Source of the DNA: Alphaproteobacteria bacterium
GTDB taxonomy: Bacteria; Pseudomonadota; Alphaproteobacteria; Rs-D84
Direction: 5' to 3'
Assembly: GCA_029051085.1 (NCBI GenBank)
Contig: JAIDLK010000057.1
Span: 1 to 7,936 of the forward strand
Length of the DNA stretch: 7,936 nt
Under the pieces are notes generated by a model. The model was not told where the DNA came from, ran no database searches, and was given only the letters and a program-made list of their open reading frames with translations. Shown here one piece after another: positions 6,783 to 7,936 of this stretch. A program made the position numbers and the translations under genes. How positions within the stretch are numbered: the stretch's first letter is position 1; every line of letters begins with the position of its first letter.

Positions 6783-7466
6783 ATGTTTCTGACAACAGAT
6801 AATAAAATGAAATGGCGTTTGCTGGTTGCGGCAACGGTTGTGGCGACTGTGGTGGTATTGGGTGGCATATTTTGGTTTGATGCGCCCGTATTGTTATTTA
6901 TGCGTGGTTTCGATTGCAATTTTTGGGGATTATTAAGCACTGTTTTTGATGATAAGGTATGGGCGGTTGTATTTGCGGCGGCGGTGCTTGGTTTTTATAT
7001 AAATAAATCACTGAAATCAAAGCCTAAGTTTAGAAATGATAAAAATCGGTTTAGCTTACGGGTGTTTTTGGGTGATTTTTGGCAAAAAACAAAGCATAGT
7101 AATGTGTTTTTGATATTTTGCTCTATCATGGCCGCAGGTGTTATGGTTCAGGTTTTAAAAGTTGTTATAGGGCGTACGCGGCCAATATTGTTTGAGGCGC
7201 TGGAATTTACCGGTTTTTATCCGCCGTCGTTTGACTGGGTTTTTAATTCAATGCCGTCGGGGCATACGGCCATTTCGTTTGCGGCGTTGGTGATGATAGG
7301 AATGTTGGCGCCGCGTGTAAAGCCGCTGACGTGGACTCTGGCGGTGCTTATCGGTGTGGCGCGGGTATGCGTCGGGGCACACTGGCCGTCGGATGTTATT
7401 TTCGGGGCTTTCATCGGAATGGTAACAGCGGATTTGGTAAAATGGTATCTGATGCGCGTTAAATAA
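6783..7466 (+). CDS. PAP2-family membrane phosphatase
   Basis: This integral membrane protein is of the type-2 phosphatidic acid phosphatase superfamily, which removes phosphate from lipid phosphates or pyrophosphates through a phospho-histidine intermediate. All three signature motifs are present: K126-X6-R133-P134 (KVVIGRTRP), the P158-S-G-H161 motif, and R194-X5-H200-X3-D204 (RVCVGAHWPSD). H200 is the expected nucleophile, with H161 and D204 assisting. The 227 residues fit six helices: about 12-32, 57-73, 104-125, and three after the PSGH motif. A Lys/Arg-rich loop (74-103) between helices 2 and 3 is probably cytoplasmic, which places the catalytic motifs at the periplasmic face. The substrate cannot be read from the sequence. 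Candidates are undecaprenyl pyrophosphate (cell-wall carrier recycling), phosphatidylglycerol phosphate or lipid A. The start at 6783 has only a weak ribosome binding site (GGTG, 6774-6777). An in-frame ATG at 6807 has none. The gene is 18 bp after the S41 gene, so co-transcription is likely. Confidence 0.93.
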   Translation: MFLTTDNKMKWRLLVAATVVATVVVLGGIFWFDAPVLLFMRGFDCNFWGLLSTVFDDKVWAVVFAAAVLGFYINKSLKSKPKFRNDKNRFSLRVFLGDFWQKTKHSNVFLIFCSIMAAGVMVQVLKVVIGRTRPILFEALEFTGFYPPSFDWVFNSMPSGHTAISFAALVMIGMLAPRVKPLTWTLAVLIGVARVCVGAHWPSDVIFGAFIGMVTADLVKWYLMRVK

Positions 7467-7502
7467 GTGCGGTCTTTTATTCTTAAATTGTATGCGTTTT
7501 TG

Positions 7503-7511
7503 TGATACAAT
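7503..7511 (+). promoter_or_regulatory. Extended -10 promoter candidate before ftsK
   Basis: TG-A-TACAAT (TG at 7503-7504, hexamer at 7506-7511) matches an extended -10 element, with 5 of 6 bases of TATAAT. No convincing -35 box lies 16-18 bases upstream; the closest, CTTAAA at 7482-7487, is poor. Extended -10 promoters often lack one. The predicted transcription start falls at about 7518-7519, on or next to the ATG of the downstream gene. The 52 bases between the PAP2 stop and this ATG show no terminator hairpin, so read-through from upstream is also possible. Confidence 0.45.
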
Positions 7512-7518
7512 GCATGCC

Positions 7519-7936
7519 ATGGATACTCAATCAAAATTTTTGCCGGACAGTGTTGCCGGCGCGCTTAAGACCTTGTTGTTTCGCACGTTTGGTGCGGCTT
7601 TGATGATTGCCGGAATTTGGCTGACGGTCGGCTTGGTTTTTCATGACCCGTATCTGGACGGGTTTGCCGCCGCCGGTACTTTCGGGCGCCAGGGGATTGT
7701 AGGCAATGTTGTCGGGGCCGTTCGTTACCTTGTCGGGTTTGTGCCGGCATTATTTGTTTTTCTTTGTTTGGCGCGCCGGGGATTGGTTATGTTGGCGGGG
7801 TGGCATGATGACAGTGCGCCCGAGTATAATTTTATGCGCGGCTTTATCGCGGTTGCCGCCGGTGCCGCCGGTTTCGGTATGATTTTGCCGGGGGCTGTGT
7901 TCGGTGGGCTGGCCGGCGCGTTGGCCGGTGCGGATG
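7519..7936 (+). CDS. ftsK: DNA translocase FtsK, N-terminal membrane domain (partial)
   Basis: The open frame runs off the window end after 139 codons. FtsK is anchored at the division septum by its N-terminal helices and pumps chromosome DNA with a C-terminal motor that is outside this window. The visible part begins MDTQSKFLPDSVAGAL and enters a first helix (about 20-42, FGAALMIAGIWLTVGLVF). Next are HDPYLDGF, similar to the DPS-type periplasmic turn of the family, and GIVGNVVGAV. A second helix lies at about 68-86, a basic turn ARRG, then a helix at about 106-123 (FIAVAAGAAGFGMIL) and the Gly/Ala-rich GGLAGALAGAD. The spacing and motifs fit the FtsK 4TM domain, but without the motor domain the call is less certain. 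The start is ambiguous: in-frame ATGs lie at 7492, 7510 and 7519, and none has a Shine-Dalgarno sequence. 7519 is preferred because family proteins start close to this point and because of the promoter position. Confidence 0.75.
   Translation, partial: MDTQSKFLPDSVAGALKTLLFRTFGAALMIAGIWLTVGLVFHDPYLDGFAAAGTFGRQGIVGNVVGAVRYLVGFVPALFVFLCLARRGLVMLAGWHDDSAPEYNFMRGFIAVAAGAAGFGMILPGAVFGGLAGALAGAD

Noticed and set aside
7467..7518. Terminator between the PAP2 gene and ftsK
   Set aside because: There are short T runs but no inverted repeat able to form a stem next to them.
1..7936. Mobile element, CRISPR, tRNA, phage or defence system
   Set aside because: No direct repeats with regular spacing, transposase or integrase motifs, or cloverleaf-like sequence were seen. 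The coding content is continuous housekeeping genes on one strand.

Overview
The window reads as ordinary chromosomal housekeeping sequence from an alphaproteobacterium, probably an uncultured or host-associated lineage of moderate G+C content (about half, by eye). The evidence is the gene set and residue-level family features: separate yajC, secD and secF genes in tandem, a MutL carrying the endonuclease motifs found in bacteria without MutH, and a PDZ/S41 protein beside the Sec genes. The taxonomic call is inference; there is no rRNA here. All supported genes are on the + strand and packed with short gaps, so this looks like two or three consecutive transcription units.

Layout: positions 1-94 hold a good sigma70-type promoter. 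It drives greA (transcript cleavage factor), followed 5 bp later by mutL (mismatch repair). After mutL a 72-bp gap holds a second promoter candidate and a strong ribosome binding site in front of yajC-secD-secF, the accessory part of the Sec translocon that uses the proton-motive force to pull exported proteins across the inner membrane. Thirty-six bases after secF comes a secreted PDZ/S41-family protein of the carboxy-terminal processing protease type. Its catalytic Ser, Lys and Gln positions all appear to be substituted. Next is a six-helix PAP2 phosphatase, and the window ends in the first 139 codons of a protein that reads as the membrane domain of the DNA translocase FtsK.

The second half has an envelope theme: protein export, a periplasmic PDZ protein, lipid phosphate metabolism and the start of a divisome gene. 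The first half is information processing. No tRNA, rRNA, CRISPR array, insertion sequence, prophage or defence genes were seen, and I do not see a new multi-gene system. The most interesting single item is the apparent pseudoprotease in the S41 family, encoded by a gene that also carries a nine-G tract and has an inverted repeat around its start. The next is a possible leaderless start for ftsK.
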